From Rhinopithecus roxellana (taxonomy: Eukaryota > Chordata > Mammalia > Primates > Cercopithecidae): a stretch of 64,000 nucleotides of DNA. The DNA lies in NCBI RefSeq assembly GCF_007565055.1, contig NC_044564.1, forward strand, positions 80,868,563 through 80,932,562. Direction: 5' to 3'. The notes under the pieces were generated by a model. It did no database searches. It had not been told where the DNA came from and worked only from the letters and a program-made list of their open reading frames with translations. Below are positions 12,340 to 25,234 of this stretch, piece after piece; the stretch's first letter is position 1, and each line of letters begins with the position of its first letter. The position numbers and the translations under genes were made by a program.

Positions 12340-12870
12340 ATAACAAATAATGGTAGTAATGACAATATTAATTCACATTTATCAGTGCTATGTTTCAGAC
12401 ACTGTGATAAGCACTTTGGTAGCATAATTTAACTTAATAGTCAAAACAACTTTAAAAAATATTATTGGCTGGGCACGGTGGCTCATGCCTGTAATCCCAG
12501 TACTTTGGGAGGCTGAGGCAGGCAGATCACCTGAGGTCAGGAGTTCAACACTAGCCTGAACAACATGGTGAAACCCTATCTCTACTAAAAATACAAAAGT
12601 TAGCTGGTCATGGTGGCAGGCGTCTGTAATCCCAGCTACTCGGGAGGGTGAGGCAAGAGAATAGCTTGAACCCAAAAGGTGGAGGCTGCAGTGAGTTGAG
12701 ATCACACCACTGCACTCCAGCCTGGGCAACCGAGCAAGATTCCATCTCAAAAAAAAAATTATATTATTCACATTTATAGAAACAGACTTAAAGAACTTAA
12801 ACAATTGCCTAAGTTCACCTAGTGAGTTGTAAAACCAAATTTTCATCATAGATAGAGAAATTTCAGAATT
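12340..12870 (-). mobile_element. MIR SINE, minus strand, split by an Alu
   Basis: The left part (12340-12466) reads as reverse-complement MIR (cagacactgtgataagcact, taatttaacttaatag, caaaacaac). The right part (12769-12870) continues it (tagaaacagacttaaagaac, ttaaacaattgcctaagttc, cctagtgagttgtaa). The AluS between them inserted into the MIR with its own 8-bp duplication. Confidence 0.78.
12467..12760 (+). mobile_element. Full-length AluS-like, plus strand
   Basis: Starts ggctgggcacggtggctca and ends tccatctcaaaaaaaaaa. ATATTATT is duplicated at 12459-12466 and 12761-12768. Inserted within a MIR. Confidence 0.96.
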
Positions 12871-15497
12871 TGCACATTTAACCTCTACAGCATACTGTTT
12901 CCCCTTGGTTCTATCAGTGTTTTTCATGTGTTAGTAGGTTTTATCATTCTAACATTGGTAATTAACTAAATGGTAAGTAATATTAAACATTAATGATATA
13001 ATTATAATTCCTAGTAATGAGGATATAATTAATACCTTCCCTCATTATAGAAAATAGAAAAAATTCAATACTAGCTTTAATAATCTTCATGGACTTTTTG
13101 GGGGCTACACTTTTACATATATCTAGTAACTGGAAATGCTTCATTCAAAGTAACTGTAAGAAATATCCACTTTCACTTTTTGTAACCTGAAGTAATCTTG
13201 TTAGTTTGATTTGGAAAAGTGATTAAATCTACCCATTAGTAGACCTCGATCCACTAGAAACCACCTGCAATTTTAGGATATCAGAAAAAGTTCTTTTCTA
13301 TTAGCAAAAGATAGTAAGTCCTAGATAAAATCCCCACAGTTCATCCATCTAGTTCATCTTCTTGCTTCCCAAAAGTTCTTAATATCAGCCATCCTAAGAT
13401 GACTGTCTACAGCTAAAAGAGCTTTTGGCAAGGGGAAGCCTTAGACACAAGTTTTAGATTACTTCTCCCCACCCTAGCTGGTGAAATGGGAAAATCTTGT
13501 ATTGACTGTAATCGTTCTCTTAACACATAGAGGGAAAGATGCAATTTATTCAGCCAGATTCTTCTAACTTCAATTGTTCCCCAGAGAAAAAAACAGGCAC
13601 TTTGAGAAACTAATTCACTTTTTCAGACCTCTTGGGAAGTTTGGAAGAACTGCTCCAATGTACTAAATGGCACCTCAGTGAATTCTGAAAATTATTGTAC
13701 CTAACAAAGTACCTTACTCACTTTTCAGATGCAGCTTATACCTTAAGAGATCATCAAATTTAATATTTTATTATAAGTTTCTTTTGGTGGCTCACTTTAT
13801 AGCTCTTTAGTTGCCATAGCTATAAAATGATCTAGACAAGCATAGACCATCCCAAGACAATAATGTAAAGAACCCTAAAATGTTTTCAACAATGGTGTAA
13901 TTCCAAACACTATGAAACATGGAAATATAGCCATTTAGGGTGTTAGATGCCTTTGAAACATAATACTGTGAGGACTCTGCTTGTATTTTGGGAAAAGTAC
14001 AAAGAACTCATAATTAACTTGTAGTCTAGTAGTTGACACAATGAAAACGGCTTCAGCCCAGATTCAATTAACATATTTATTATATCCTTATTGATGTTGC
14101 AGAACATATTGGCTTGTATTTAAATAAATATCATTCTATTTCCAGTGGGAAAACAGAGATTTCAACATCTTATATGGATGCCCATGATGCATTTTCATTA
14201 ACAGAAAAGTACTATAACACAAACATTTTATTTGTAGTGTCTAATGTGTTATCAACTATCTAGACATCTAAATATTAATATTAACTCATCAATCACTTCA
14301 TTCTCTTATTAACTCTCCTTTATTTATAATCTCATCAAAATCTTTATTGCTTACTTGCCTTCTGCACATTTGACATTCTTTTATTGGTTCTTTCTTGATT
14401 TTCCCTCTCTGCCTCTCACTTTCCTTCTCCTTAATCCCATGCAAATACAAATCCATTGATTTCTTTCCTGTTATTTATTCAATTAAATAAATTATCTACT
14501 ATGAGTTATGCAGCATATATGTTATAGAGGTCTACGTTTATTGTTTCCTCCAGACCTTTAAAACAGATGATAGAAAATGCATTGCAGCTTAATCCATATG
14601 AATGAGTCTCTAACACTACCAATTTTGGAGAGAAATTCAAATTGGATGCATAAGCCACACTAAAATGGACATAAATAATTGAAATTTCTTGTCCCAAAGA
14701 CTCCTCAAAGTTAACCATCATGGGATCTGGCTAGATCAGATGACACAACAACACTTGCCTATTTTGGGTTAGATATCTCAGGGTTACTCTAGTCCTAGGT
14801 GCCATTGCTGTAACCTAATAATAAACATTGTGATATCACTGGAGCTTTATAGTCTTCAAAACACTTTTAGATATATCATCTCACTTTATGTTTATAACAC
14901 TATGAAGTGAAAGTAAATGATTGAGAGAAAAAAAAAACACTTAGATAAAAGGGCCATATTTTTACAAGAATACAGGCCAAGAAAGAATAAGCGTTTTGCT
15001 CAAAACCCAGTTAATATGACCTAGACACAACTCCTAGTCAAATGCTGCTAGTAAAATGCTATTATTTGTGTGATTTACACAACTACACTTAGCTATAACA
15101 AAACAGTAATTATCAAGTTCTCACATCAAGGAGCGCTGATGGGAAGGTGGGGACTTGGTACTGCGGTGGAACTTCTCAGGTGGAAGGAGGGAGCAGGCCC
15201 TGGAATATGGGTGGGTAGTATGAATGTAAAAAATGGCATGACCCTGTAACTAAATTCTCTCTTATATTGTTTTTCTAACATCTTTTAATCAGAGTCAACA
15301 ATCTTTCTGACACACATTATAATAAAGAAACTAAAGGAGACCCGTTCTAAGAATATCTTCCATTGGCCCTTCTGTTACTGTCCTGGCTACACTTTTCAAC
15401 TCTCTTAATAGTTTTTAAAGATGATTCTCTGGTTTGTTTTGGTCATATCACCCACTCTTCATGAATCAGCAGAATAATTTGGAGTACAATTGGGCTT
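12871..15497. other. Unique DNA, no gene seen
   Basis: About 2.6 kb of AT-rich sequence without a recognisable repeat. The only longer open frame is 71 codons (14506-14721, minus) and has no motif. A short GC-richer patch near 15123-15215 (ggtggggacttgg, ggaggg) is unassigned. Confidence 0.5.
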
Positions 15498-15512
15498 AAT
15501 AATTCTTGAAAG

Positions 15513-15711
15513 ACGGACATAGAGTGTGGAATGATAGAAAATGGAGACTCAGAAGGGTGAGAGGATGAGACAAGGGTACATGATAAATTATTTAATGGGT
15601 ACAATGTATGCTACTTGGGTGATGGATACCCTAAATGACTTGACTTCACCATTACACAATCTATGCATATAATGAAATTGCATTTGTACCACGTAAATGT
15701 ATACAAATAAA
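15513..15711 (+). mobile_element. Severely 5'-truncated L1 (3' end only)
   Basis: About 199 bp of L1 3' end: gtgaggaggatgaga-like block, acaatgtatgctacttgggt, gatggataccctaaatg, then ataaaaata tail. A perfect 15-bp duplication, AATAATTCTTGAAAG, flanks it at 15498-15512 and 15712-15726, so both ends of the insertion are defined. This is a classic truncated target-primed insertion of an older (L1M/L1PB-age) element. Confidence 0.9.
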
Positions 15712-15788
15712 AATAATTCTTGAAAGTTTTGCCCAAATATTAAATATATTTGAGCATTCAACACATGCTTTCTGCATTGCTTTTATAT

Positions 15789-16009
15789 CAGGAGTCAGCA
15801 CACTTTTTCTATAGAGGGCCAGACAATAAATGCTTTAAGCTTTATAGATCATAGGGCCTCTGTTACAACAACTCAATTCAGCCACTGTAGTCCAAAAGCA
15901 ACTATAGACAATATATAAAAATGAATGCAGTTGTGTCCTAATAAAACTTTATTTACAAAATACATAGCAGGTCAGATATGGCTCACAGATCACAATTCAC
16001 TGACCCCTG
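15789..16009 (+). mobile_element. hAT-Charlie-type MITE (MER1-like)
   Basis: A 221-bp non-autonomous DNA element with CAG...CTG ends. The left terminus reads caggagtcagcacac and the right terminus cactgacccctg, which are imperfect inverted repeats. Internal phrases agagggccagacaataaatg and cctaataaaactttatttac are typical. No transposase. The family name is from memory and less certain than the class. Confidence 0.8.
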
Positions 16010-17949
16010 GTCTATAGAAAGTCAGTGTCAACCATAGTGAACTGTTCTCTACCAGCACAATGTATAGATTAAAAAAATATATAGGGTAATGCTTGTAAGG
16101 TCTGGCTTCCTCTTCTATTTGAAGTCTCATATCAAATTTCTGACTTCAGAAGGGAGATGCCAGCCTATGCTCACTATCCTCATAATTGGAAGCACTAATT
16201 ACCATCTACTTTATTAGAATTTCATACTTCTAAAATTGTCTATGAAACATTTTCTCTACTCAGTCTAGGATATTTTACTTGCTTTATTTTTCTAATGCAC
16301 ACCAAAATTCTTCAACTCCCTTCATCATGTTCTCAAGCATGGCCATCATATTTTCTTTATAACACACAATGGTCAATTCTACTTTTCTAACTTTCAGCTC
16401 TCTATTCTCTTTCTATGTGTACCTTCTCAATCCTTAACATTGTACCATGTCTCAAGTATTCATTTCAGTAAGTCTTATCAAAATATTTTACTTCAGAGAT
16501 TCTGGTTCTGACATATAAATTCCTTAATCAAGAAGCAGGCTCTTCCAATAAATTCTTAATTTGTTGAATTCCAAGCCTAAAACATAGGTAAAGTGACATC
16601 TTCTCAGCGTTTGACACATAATACTCATTCATTTACCTTAAATAGTAGTTGATACTAACCAAAAACTCTTGAATTTCCCAGGTATCCCAGAGGGGAAGGA
16701 AGCAAGATGAATAGGGATGCACATCAGTCACTCAGTTCAGAAATTTTCAGCTAAATAAACTATAACTCTCAATATGAGACCATCAGTCAAGTGACTGCTT
16801 GTGGGCTTCATCTTTCACAGTGTATACACTGACCAGGAACACTAAAGTAGAATGTCTAAATGTTCAAAAGTATCATTTTTTTCTTTCACCCTTTTACCGT
16901 AGATCATTATGAAAATAGAAGACATGAACTAACAAAACATTTTATATTTTTACTCAAGTAAGGCTGCCAGCAAAAGAGAAAATAAACAAGTATAGTGATT
17001 TTACCAACTTATAAATAAGATTCACAACCTGATAACAAACATTCAAATTCTTACATTAACCCAAACTTTCACACCAACAAAAAGCATCTGTAGCTACTTC
17101 ATAAATAGCCATCAATCTTATTTTTAAGAACTATATCTTTTCATAAAACCAGATTCTCAAAATGGCATAACAAAATGTAAATGAAATGGTTCCTGTTCAA
17201 AAGGAGGCAACAACTGACCAGCAAAATTTAATAGCCAAAAACTCAACTATTTACCACCTCTACATATGAGAAGATCATCTTTAGTGGCTGCAACTTACCA
17301 GTGCCTTTGTGTTTTCTTCTGTAGCTTGTTCATGTAGCTTTTGTGACCGGAATCTCACAGGAATGCAAAACAAACCAGATAGATTGACACCGCACTTCAC
17401 TCCATCTCTAAACATTTCTGATGCCTTCACTTTCTATTTATCTTGTAGCATAATTACAAGATTTTAGAATAAAAGGCTAGAGATTCAAAACATTATTTTT
17501 TTATTATTATTTTTACTTTTTTAAATTTTATTTTTACTTCCGAATATGTTGTTATTAAAATTAATCAGGATTAATTTTAATAGCTTGCTTGCTTTTCTTT
17601 TGCATGTTGTTTATCATACTATGTAATTGAAGGAAGACTCTGAGTTGCCTTAAATATAGTATATAATTGAAAAATACAAATAAATGTATAAAATCAGATC
17701 CAGAGAAAATCCATATAAACAATGAAGACTGAAATAAGAAGGAAACTCAGGCACAGATATGTAAGGCCTTCATCCCACACAAGTTAACAAAGTCATCACA
17801 GACTTTGATTCTCAGCTTTTTGAAGTCAAAGCAAAAAGAGAAAAATAATTTTCAATGCCTTTCAGAGAAATAAACTATTTATCAGGAAGTACAAAGAAGT
17901 GTTGTGACATTTCATACTGATAGTAATAATAGCAATATTAAAAATAATG
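16010..17949. other. Unique AT-rich DNA
   Basis: No gene, RNA gene or clear repeat recognised over about 1.9 kb. Confidence 0.5.
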
Positions 17950-18838
17950 GCAGGCAGACAAGATGGTGGACTAGAAGCAGCTAGTGTGTACTACTCTCAT
18001 GAAGAGGGAACAAGGTGGCTAGCAAACACTGACCCTGCAAGCCAATCATTTAAGAAACAACGTTGGCATGCATCAAGGTAGCAAGGTGAGACAGAGAACA
18101 GAGAAGAACGAAACTGGGCAACAGCCTATCAGGGATCAGTGAGGAAGTCAGGAGAAGTTCCCCAACAGGAGGAAAGGGTAAGTGAGAACCCACAGGAGAT
18201 CCACATTTCCCACAGGGACCTGTGCAATCCTGCAAATGGCAGAATCACCTGGCATCCCTAGGTCTCTAGACTGATACAGAGAATTGCAAGTCTACAGAGA
18301 CCTCCATGGGTCTTGGACCCCAGAGCAGCTCAGCGACAGCTGCCACAGCCCCAGTAGAGGCCACCGTCATAATGCCCAAGAGCAGTAAGATTGCTCTACT
18401 CTCCCTCACCAGACAAGGCTCACAACTTAGGTGCCTGCCCATCAACGGCAAACTGGAGATATATATATACACATATGGTGTGTGAAATAATGTTCTTTGT
18501 AGCAATATGGATGCATTTGGGGGCCATAATCCTAAGCAAATTGATGCAAGAAGAGAAAACGGAATAACAAACACTGCATGTTTCTCATTTATAAGAGTGA
18601 TCTAAACATTGAATACACATAGACATAAAGATGAAAACAACAGAGCAACAGAGACTGAAGATGACTAGCTGGGGGAGGGAGAGAGGGGAGCACGGGCTAT
18701 AAACACCTATTTGGTATTATGCTCACTTCCTGGGTGATGGGATCATTTGTACCCAAAACCTCAGCATCACACAATATACACATGTAATGAACTTGTACAT
18801 CAACCCTATAATCTTTAATAAAATTTGGAATTATAAAA
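17950..18838 (+). mobile_element. L1 with 5'UTR joined directly to 3' end (internal deletion)
   Basis: 17950 to about 18420 is an old L1 5'UTR: it starts gcaggcagacaagatggtgg and includes agcagctagtgtgt, ccagagcagctcagcgacagc and accgtcat. At about 18420-18428 it passes straight into the last part of ORF2 (gcccatcaacggcaaactgg), then the 3'UTR (gaatacacatagacataaag, acctatttggtattatgctc, acatgtaatgaacttgtaca). ORF1 and nearly all ORF2, about 5 kb in a full element, are missing. The remaining open frames are shadows. Confidence 0.85.
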
Positions 18839-18859
18839 ATTAATTATAGAATATTATTA

Positions 18860-19090
18860 TAGGCAATCACTGCTTTGCATGCCTTATATACATTAACTCA
18901 TTTAATCATCACAGTAAGTCTAGAAAATAGTCATTATCATCCCCATTTGGAAGATAAGGAAACTGAGGACCAGAAGATAGAGAGGCTTAGTAACTCACTC
19001 AAGGTCCTAAAGCTATTCAGTGGCTGAACTGGAATTATGAATGAAGGCAGTCAGCTCCAAAGTCCTCACTCTCAACCATATTTTACGCAG
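18860..19090 (-). mobile_element. MIR SINE, minus strand
   Basis: Well-preserved reverse-complement MIR: tatatacattaactcattta, atcctcacagtaa-like block, catccccatttgg, aggaaactgaggaccagaag, gcagtcagctccaaag and ctcaaccat. Nearly full length. Confidence 0.92.
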
Positions 19091-19620
19091 CTTCTCTTAT
19101 TACTTAGATCTGAACGAAGTGTTTGAGCTCTTACATACAGAACTAAGGAATGTACTAAAAGGTACCTCAAGCAAAAATTGCATAAGACAAAGGTTTCTTA
19201 AATCATCTTTCTAGTCAACGGACAACTCAAGAACAAAATTCACAGGGACTATGTACAGGCTGTGGTGGGGCTGGTATGAGCAAAAAGACTTGAAGAAGCT
19301 CTTTTCACTTTTTCTGAAATATGTGATCTTCACTGGTAATCTCGGCTCAGAGAACTAGCTGTATTTAGACTAGGTGACCAATAAAAGTAACCTGAAAGGT
19401 ATTTTTAAGTACGTAAAATATATATGTGTATTGTGCTGTCTTTCTACATACTAATTCAGACTTTCTATTTTAAAATATAAAATAACCTGATACTCTGCTT
19501 CATTTTGGGAATATAAATAAAGTCTTGAGAATTGAGAAGGAAAGGTACACCATGTACTGCAAGGCATGTGTTTTACTAACCACTGAAATGACACATGGTG
19601 TATAACTTGAGGTTTAGACT

Positions 19621-19624
<4 letters not shown>
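19091..19624. other. Unique DNA
   Basis: Nothing recognised. Confidence 0.45.

Positions 19625-19666
<42 letters not shown>
19625..19666. repeat. Uninterrupted 42-nt T tract
   Basis: A pure T run. It is not attached to an Alu or L1 that I can recognise: the sequence to its right (ggtgtatgctgtgaatgaag) is neither. It could be the A tail of an unrecognised minus-strand retrocopy starting at 19667, or an expanded mononucleotide repeat. Confidence 0.9.
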
Positions 19667-19667
<1 letters not shown>

Positions 19668-21281
19668 GTGTATGCTGTGAATGAAGAAATATACTAGTTC
19701 TTCAAGGGCATACAGTCACACATATGTTATATGTTATATCAGCAAAACACTCTTGTTTTATTTTTAGGAGGCAAGTGTAGGCATTACAGTTTTCAGTTTA
19801 TTGGTTAACCTTATGACACCGTTTTGTTATTTATACCCCCCATTTGTGCATGGTAGCATGATGAAAAGGTGACCAAGGGTTGCACTAGCGGAACCAATTA
19901 CTTTCCCTTCTGGTCTCCACTCCCACTAATCATCTTACTCTGATACTGGTCACATTTTGTCTAGTGAAATTGGACAGTTCAGCCTTAGTCTGTCACTTAC
20001 TCTGCTTACTCAGGAACAGATACCATGTCATTCTCATCCCTGTCACTCCATAGCGACTGGCACAGAACCTTGACTATAATAGTATAGTTGGTGGAACTGG
20101 ATTAAAAGTTAAACATTTACAATGTCCTCTGGAATACAAGAAAATAATTTTTTGTAAAGGGCATGCAAACATATTTCTATGCATTGATTATCAGATATCT
20201 CTCTATTCCATTCCTTATGACTTACAAAAGCTCAATCTCTACTACACAGATTGAATCATATTTAATCAAAGAAGCTACAAACTTAAGCAACAATGCTCAG
20301 TGGGGAGATTTTCAGTGGATTTGCTGGGATGATAAAAATCCTGCAGACAGAAGTTGCAATTTCAGCAACCTATAAAAAAAGGAATAATAAAATTTAGAAA
20401 AAGATAGTATGTGATGGCTGAAGACATATGTTTAACAGCCAAATGTTTTGCTGAATGCTCCCATTTGTAGTTTAATGGGAGATCCAACATAAAATTCCAC
20501 TTACACCTGAATGTTTAAGGTAAAACACTGAAATGGCTAACATATGCTCAAAATGATTTAAACATTCATCTTCTTGGGCATATATATCTCCCTGGCAAAG
20601 AAATGTAGTATGGAATCCAAGTTACAAGAACTAATAGACAGAATTGCAGACACAAAAACCAAACACAATATACCACATAGTACTGTTATATATAAGTATG
20701 AAAAATAAGGCTTTTTTAAAAAATCAACCACACAGACACAAAAACCTCAATACATTTTACTTCAAGTATAATCCATATCCAGGTATAATGATTGCATTAT
20801 CAAGTAAAAATATTTCCAAGAAAGGATTCCTGCTTTGTCAGTTTATATACAGTAAGAATGGGTTTGGCTTCTAAAAATCTCTAGAATATGGCTTTATTAA
20901 TAGGTGAGCCCTATTTTTAAGTTTCTGAAAGCTTGGGAAAGGGACAAGGCCAAGTACCCAAGCTCAATGTGGAAGCAGCATTTATCATTAGAAGGCAGTG
21001 TTTAGATCCAGGTACTTGGCTGCAGGAAGCCAGAAGAGACACTTTGGTCATGGACGACTGTATGGAGAACTAAGAATAGAGCTGAAGCTGAGAGAAATGA
21101 CATATATGCCATTAAGAAAGGAAGGGAAATAAGAGTAATAGCACAGAGGTGATGATGACAATGATATACAAGATAGCCAGTGAGCAGTGAAGATACTGGG
21201 CTAATTTGAGCAAAGGGTGGGGGGAAAAAGAAAATACGGTTGCAACAGGCTACATATAAACTTTAAAACAAGGCACTTTAA
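19667..21281. other. Mostly unique DNA, possible L2/MIR tail
   Basis: No gene seen. Around 20020-20110 the phrases gataccatgtcattctc and cgactggcacagaacct weakly resemble an L2/MIR 3' end. The rest is unassigned. Confidence 0.4.
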
Positions 21282-21396
21282 AAATTAAATTTTATTAATT
21301 TACGTTTATTTAAACTAAATTAAATTTTATTAATTTACGTTTATTTAAACTAAATTAAATTTTATTAATTTAGCTTTATTTAAACTAAATTAAAAT
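21282..21396. repeat. 35-bp AT-rich tandem repeat, 3.3 copies
   Basis: Three consecutive units start at 21282, 21317 and 21352, plus a partial fourth unit. The first two are identical over 35 bp. The third differs only where tacg becomes tagc. Each unit contains ttaaattttattaattta, itself close to palindromic, so single strands could fold back. Confidence 0.96.
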
Positions 21397-21803
21397 AAGT
21401 TTAATAAAAGGTGAAAAAGAGATAAGGATTTGAGGCAAAGGTGTGGAATCAAGGAAGCAATCTTTCTTAGAGGAAGATTACCTTAGCTATGTACATTGAA
21501 GGAGAAATCAGAAATAATTACGGTATCTCAGAGGCTTTTGGTGAAACACTGATTTATGTACAGATATTTGTTATGGCTTGTACTACACTATATGCTGTCT
21601 GAGAACAGAAGATATTTAGAACAGTTTTCTAATCCAACAACAGCACAATGTTTTTCCTTGATCAGATGAAACTCAATGGATTATTACAGAAGGGTAGCAG
21701 GAAGAGAAAAAGGGTAGAAGGGTATTTGAATGCATCTGTGCCTCAGGACACTCATAGGTAAAATTCAGGGAATGTGGCACTACCTTAGTGATTAATTGAC
21801 TTT
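21397..21803. other. Unique DNA
   Basis: Nothing recognised. Confidence 0.45.
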
Positions 21804-21819
21804 GAAAAGCATCAACTAG

Positions 21820-22109
21820 GCCAGGCACAATGGTTCACGCCTGTAATCCCAACATTTTGGGAGGCCAATGAGGGCGGATCATGAGGTCAGGAGTTCAAGA
21901 CCAGCCTGGCCAACATAGTGAAACCCTATCTCTACTTTAATACAAAAAATTAGCTGCACGTGATGGCAGGCACCTGTAATCCCAGCTACTCAGGAGGCTG
22001 AGGCAGGAGAATTGCTTGAACCCGGGAGGCGGAGGTTGCAGTGAGCAGAAATCGCTCCACTGCACTCCAGCCTGAACGACAGTGTGAGACTCCATCAAAA
22101 AAAAGAAAA
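21820..22109 (+). mobile_element. Full-length AluS-like, plus strand
   Basis: Both monomers present. A perfect 16-bp duplication, GAAAAGCATCAACTAG, flanks it at 21804-21819 and 22110-22125. The right-arm linker is a short A-rich tail with G interruptions. Confidence 0.97.
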
Positions 22110-22125
22110 GAAAAGCATCAACTAG

Positions 22126-25100
22126 TAATTCAAAGTATATATATATCAAGACAATAAATGCTGATATTTTGTTTGCCTTATTTTTTAGTATTATATTTCC
22201 TGAACTGTCTACTTCCTTAGTCTTAATATGGATCACATTTCAAATAAAAGTTTTAAATAGATTAACATAATACATAACTTGGTCAGAATAAATTATCTGT
22301 TTGTCATGAAATAGCACAAATATTGAGGTTAAAATAACATTGCTTATGGCAGTAAAGAGGGAGCAGTTAAGGAAAAACATTTCTGCTTACATTTGTTTTA
22401 TTTTTCTGTAATTACTGGGGCATTGTCCTACCTTCTTAAATTACTAATAATTCTGATACTGATTTTTCTTCCATATTTTTCTCACATGACAATGTTTCTG
22501 AAACCCTATGGATTTTCTCCTTCTTAGAATGAAAATAATAAAATGTTGGATATGGAAGTATTTTGACAATATTTTTAATTTTATAAGGAAAGGAAGCAAG
22601 GCATGAGTTGGTTATGTAACTTGTTCAATGATAATAATTAAATCAGCTAGTCCCAGGGAAAGTGTTTCTTCTCTCTGCCTACTGCAGGACTTACAGCTAG
22701 GCTTTCCTCCATACTCATGCAGAATGGTGGGTTGCTTCTGGCCTTAATGCCCATACAATTATGCCACATTAACCTCTCTTCTTTGGATTGTTTATGACAA
22801 CCGAGGGGCTGAGTTTTTCATTACATTTCTTCTGTCAGTTGATTTTCTTCCAAGACAGGGACTGAAATTCAATGAGTTAAATGAATACAGAACACACTTT
22901 ATGTGGGTCTTACAGTTGATCTTACAATTTAAAACACATGTAAAAAACAAGGAGTTTTTAAAATGTCGACTTAAATTTTCACATTTCATTTCCTAGCACA
23001 ATGCTCTTAACTATGCCTTGCCTCCTTATGCACTGACCTTTTATAAGTATTGGAGTGGATTTTTCACTACATTAAAGTAATAAAGAACTAGACATGTTCT
23101 CCTAAGCAAAGTTAATCACTCTCCTCTATGGATCAAAGAGTTCTCTTTCCCTTGTGATATAACAGCACTTATCAAGGCATTGCTACTCTCTTCGTAAATT
23201 CTCTTCTCTTGCTAACTGTGCTAGATTCTCAATATCTAGCATGTTACCTGGCATTTGGTAGGCACACAATATACATTTCTGAATAAGTGAACTCAAATAG
23301 TGAACCAAACAAGGTCAGGCTACTCAATTTGAGCCAAAAAACAAAAACAAAAAAAAAAGAAATTACGATGAAATGCCTCATTTTTTAGTAATTAACACCA
23401 TGCTGCCTACATAGTCAGCATTCAAACATATACTTGTTGGTTCACTAATTAAGTATCCAACAGCTTGAGTGAACTCAACACTTGAGTCCTCTCGCAGAGA
23501 GACCTGGACACATCCACATGGCCAAAATTAAAAGAAAAAAGGTTACAGCTGGTCATGTTATTTAATATGAAAATTTGAAAATGGGTTAGATAATATACAC
23601 AAAGCATCTGTGTATATTTTTCAGCAAATTTCAATAATGAGTACCTGATTAAAAATTATCTTTCCATTTGAAAAATTAAATAATAAATATAAATGAGTAC
23701 TGTTGTCATTGAGTCTAGTTAGCACTCTTTCATTTAAATGATTTTATTAAAATTAATCCTTAATATGGCTAAAATTCAGATACAGTAGTTACAAAATGAT
23801 GCTTGCATAGTACAAAATTGTACCTAAATATAAAATTGTTTTAGGTAAAATTTAATGTTAAAAGAATACTTATTTTGGAAATCCAATCAATGAATAACTA
23901 CATTCATTCATTTTAATCAAGAAAAATATTTACATGGCTTAAGTTAGTCTAAACTCCACCAGCACACATAAGATTAACCTAATAATTAAGTATTAAAACT
24001 GAAGGCAAATAATTTCAGAATATTCAAAACCTTTGTGATCTTATAAGGTTATAGGCCAAAAAATTATATCAGAAGCTATATAAGAAAGCTGCTTGGATCC
24101 TTAGTAAAAAATAATATGTATAATACAGATTTATGTTTCCTATGAAGCATTTTTTTCCCAAATGTTAACAACTTCATGTGTTCAGAGAAATACAAATATT
24201 CCATCCTTTCTTCCTCTTCTCTTTTAATCTTAATGTCCTCCTTCCATCCACAACCAATACACCCTTCACTTTGCCCTGCTGCCACTGGAACAAAAGTCTC
24301 TAACCAGTTTTCCTAATTTCAGCATCAATAAAACCCTTTAAACCGCCCTCTATATTGTGTTAGGATTTTCTGGCCAAAATATAGATCTGATCATATACAT
24401 TTTTGTTATATCACTGTCTACAGCAATCCAAACCCCATATTTAGAATCTTCAAGTGACATATATGATTCCTTAGAACACTTTCATATATCTATTAAAGGA
24501 TTATTAACAAAATATAATGGCTACCTGTATTCACAGCACCATGGATACAACTTTGAGGCAAACGACTGTGTCTTATTCATCATTTCATTTCTAGAATTGA
24601 GTACACGGTATAGGCTCAGTAAAGGTTTGTGAAAATCAATCCTGAATTTATAAATGTTATTCATGGCTAAACTTAGATTTAATGACATCACTTCCCATGC
24701 AAGTTACTGCTAATTTGACTATAGCAGCAGGGTCAATAATCTTCTTCATGTACTTTTCAATACATTTTAGTGATACTAAATGATTATCATTAAACAAGCA
24801 GATTACCCAAAAAGAGAAACTCAACTTTAGAAAATGACCTATTTTAACCATCTGGTCCCAGATTAGACTAGGAGGGAGAATCAGAGAGATGGAGAAGGAC
24901 AGTGATATTGAAATGTGTCTCCTGCATAATGACATAACCCCTAACCCAATGAGAAATACATGGTGATATTGTGATAATTTTCCTACTACTGTTGGGTGAC
25001 TTTGCTGAGATGTATGCTGAACAGTAAATCCACTTTGACAAAATGTGTGTTTCAGTCTGGAATACGTCAGTTCAACTTTGTTGAAAGTCTCATTTCTAAC

Positions 25101-25197
25101 ACTTTGTTGTTGCTTTTAGCTGTATTAAACCTGTCTGTTGCCCAAAAAGATGACCTCTTCCCTTACTAAAACCATACAATGGCTTATATTGCTTATC
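22126..25197. other. AT-rich DNA with faint L2-like traces
   Basis: No gene recognised. Around 23217-23310 (tagcatgttacctggcattt, ggtaggcacacaatatacat) the sequence resembles an L2/MIR 3' tail. 24255-24640 contains agatctgatcatatac and ttgagtacacggtataggct, which also recall L2-type repeats. These are low-certainty traces of very old repeats. Open frames in this stretch have no motifs. Confidence 0.4.
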
Positions 25198-25234
25198 AAA
25201 AAAGAAAAAAAACAAAACAAAACAAAACAAAACA
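25198..25234. repeat. (AAAAC)n simple repeat
   Basis: A-rich start followed by five near-perfect aaaac units. Confidence 0.92.

Noticed and set aside
12388..12927. 179-codon minus-strand open frame
   Set aside because: Most of it is antisense Alu translation (typical FLRWNLARLPRLECSG phrase), flanked by MIR.
21282..21396. CRISPR-like regular repeats
   Set aside because: Units are contiguous with no spacers, and the genome is a primate; this is a simple tandem array.
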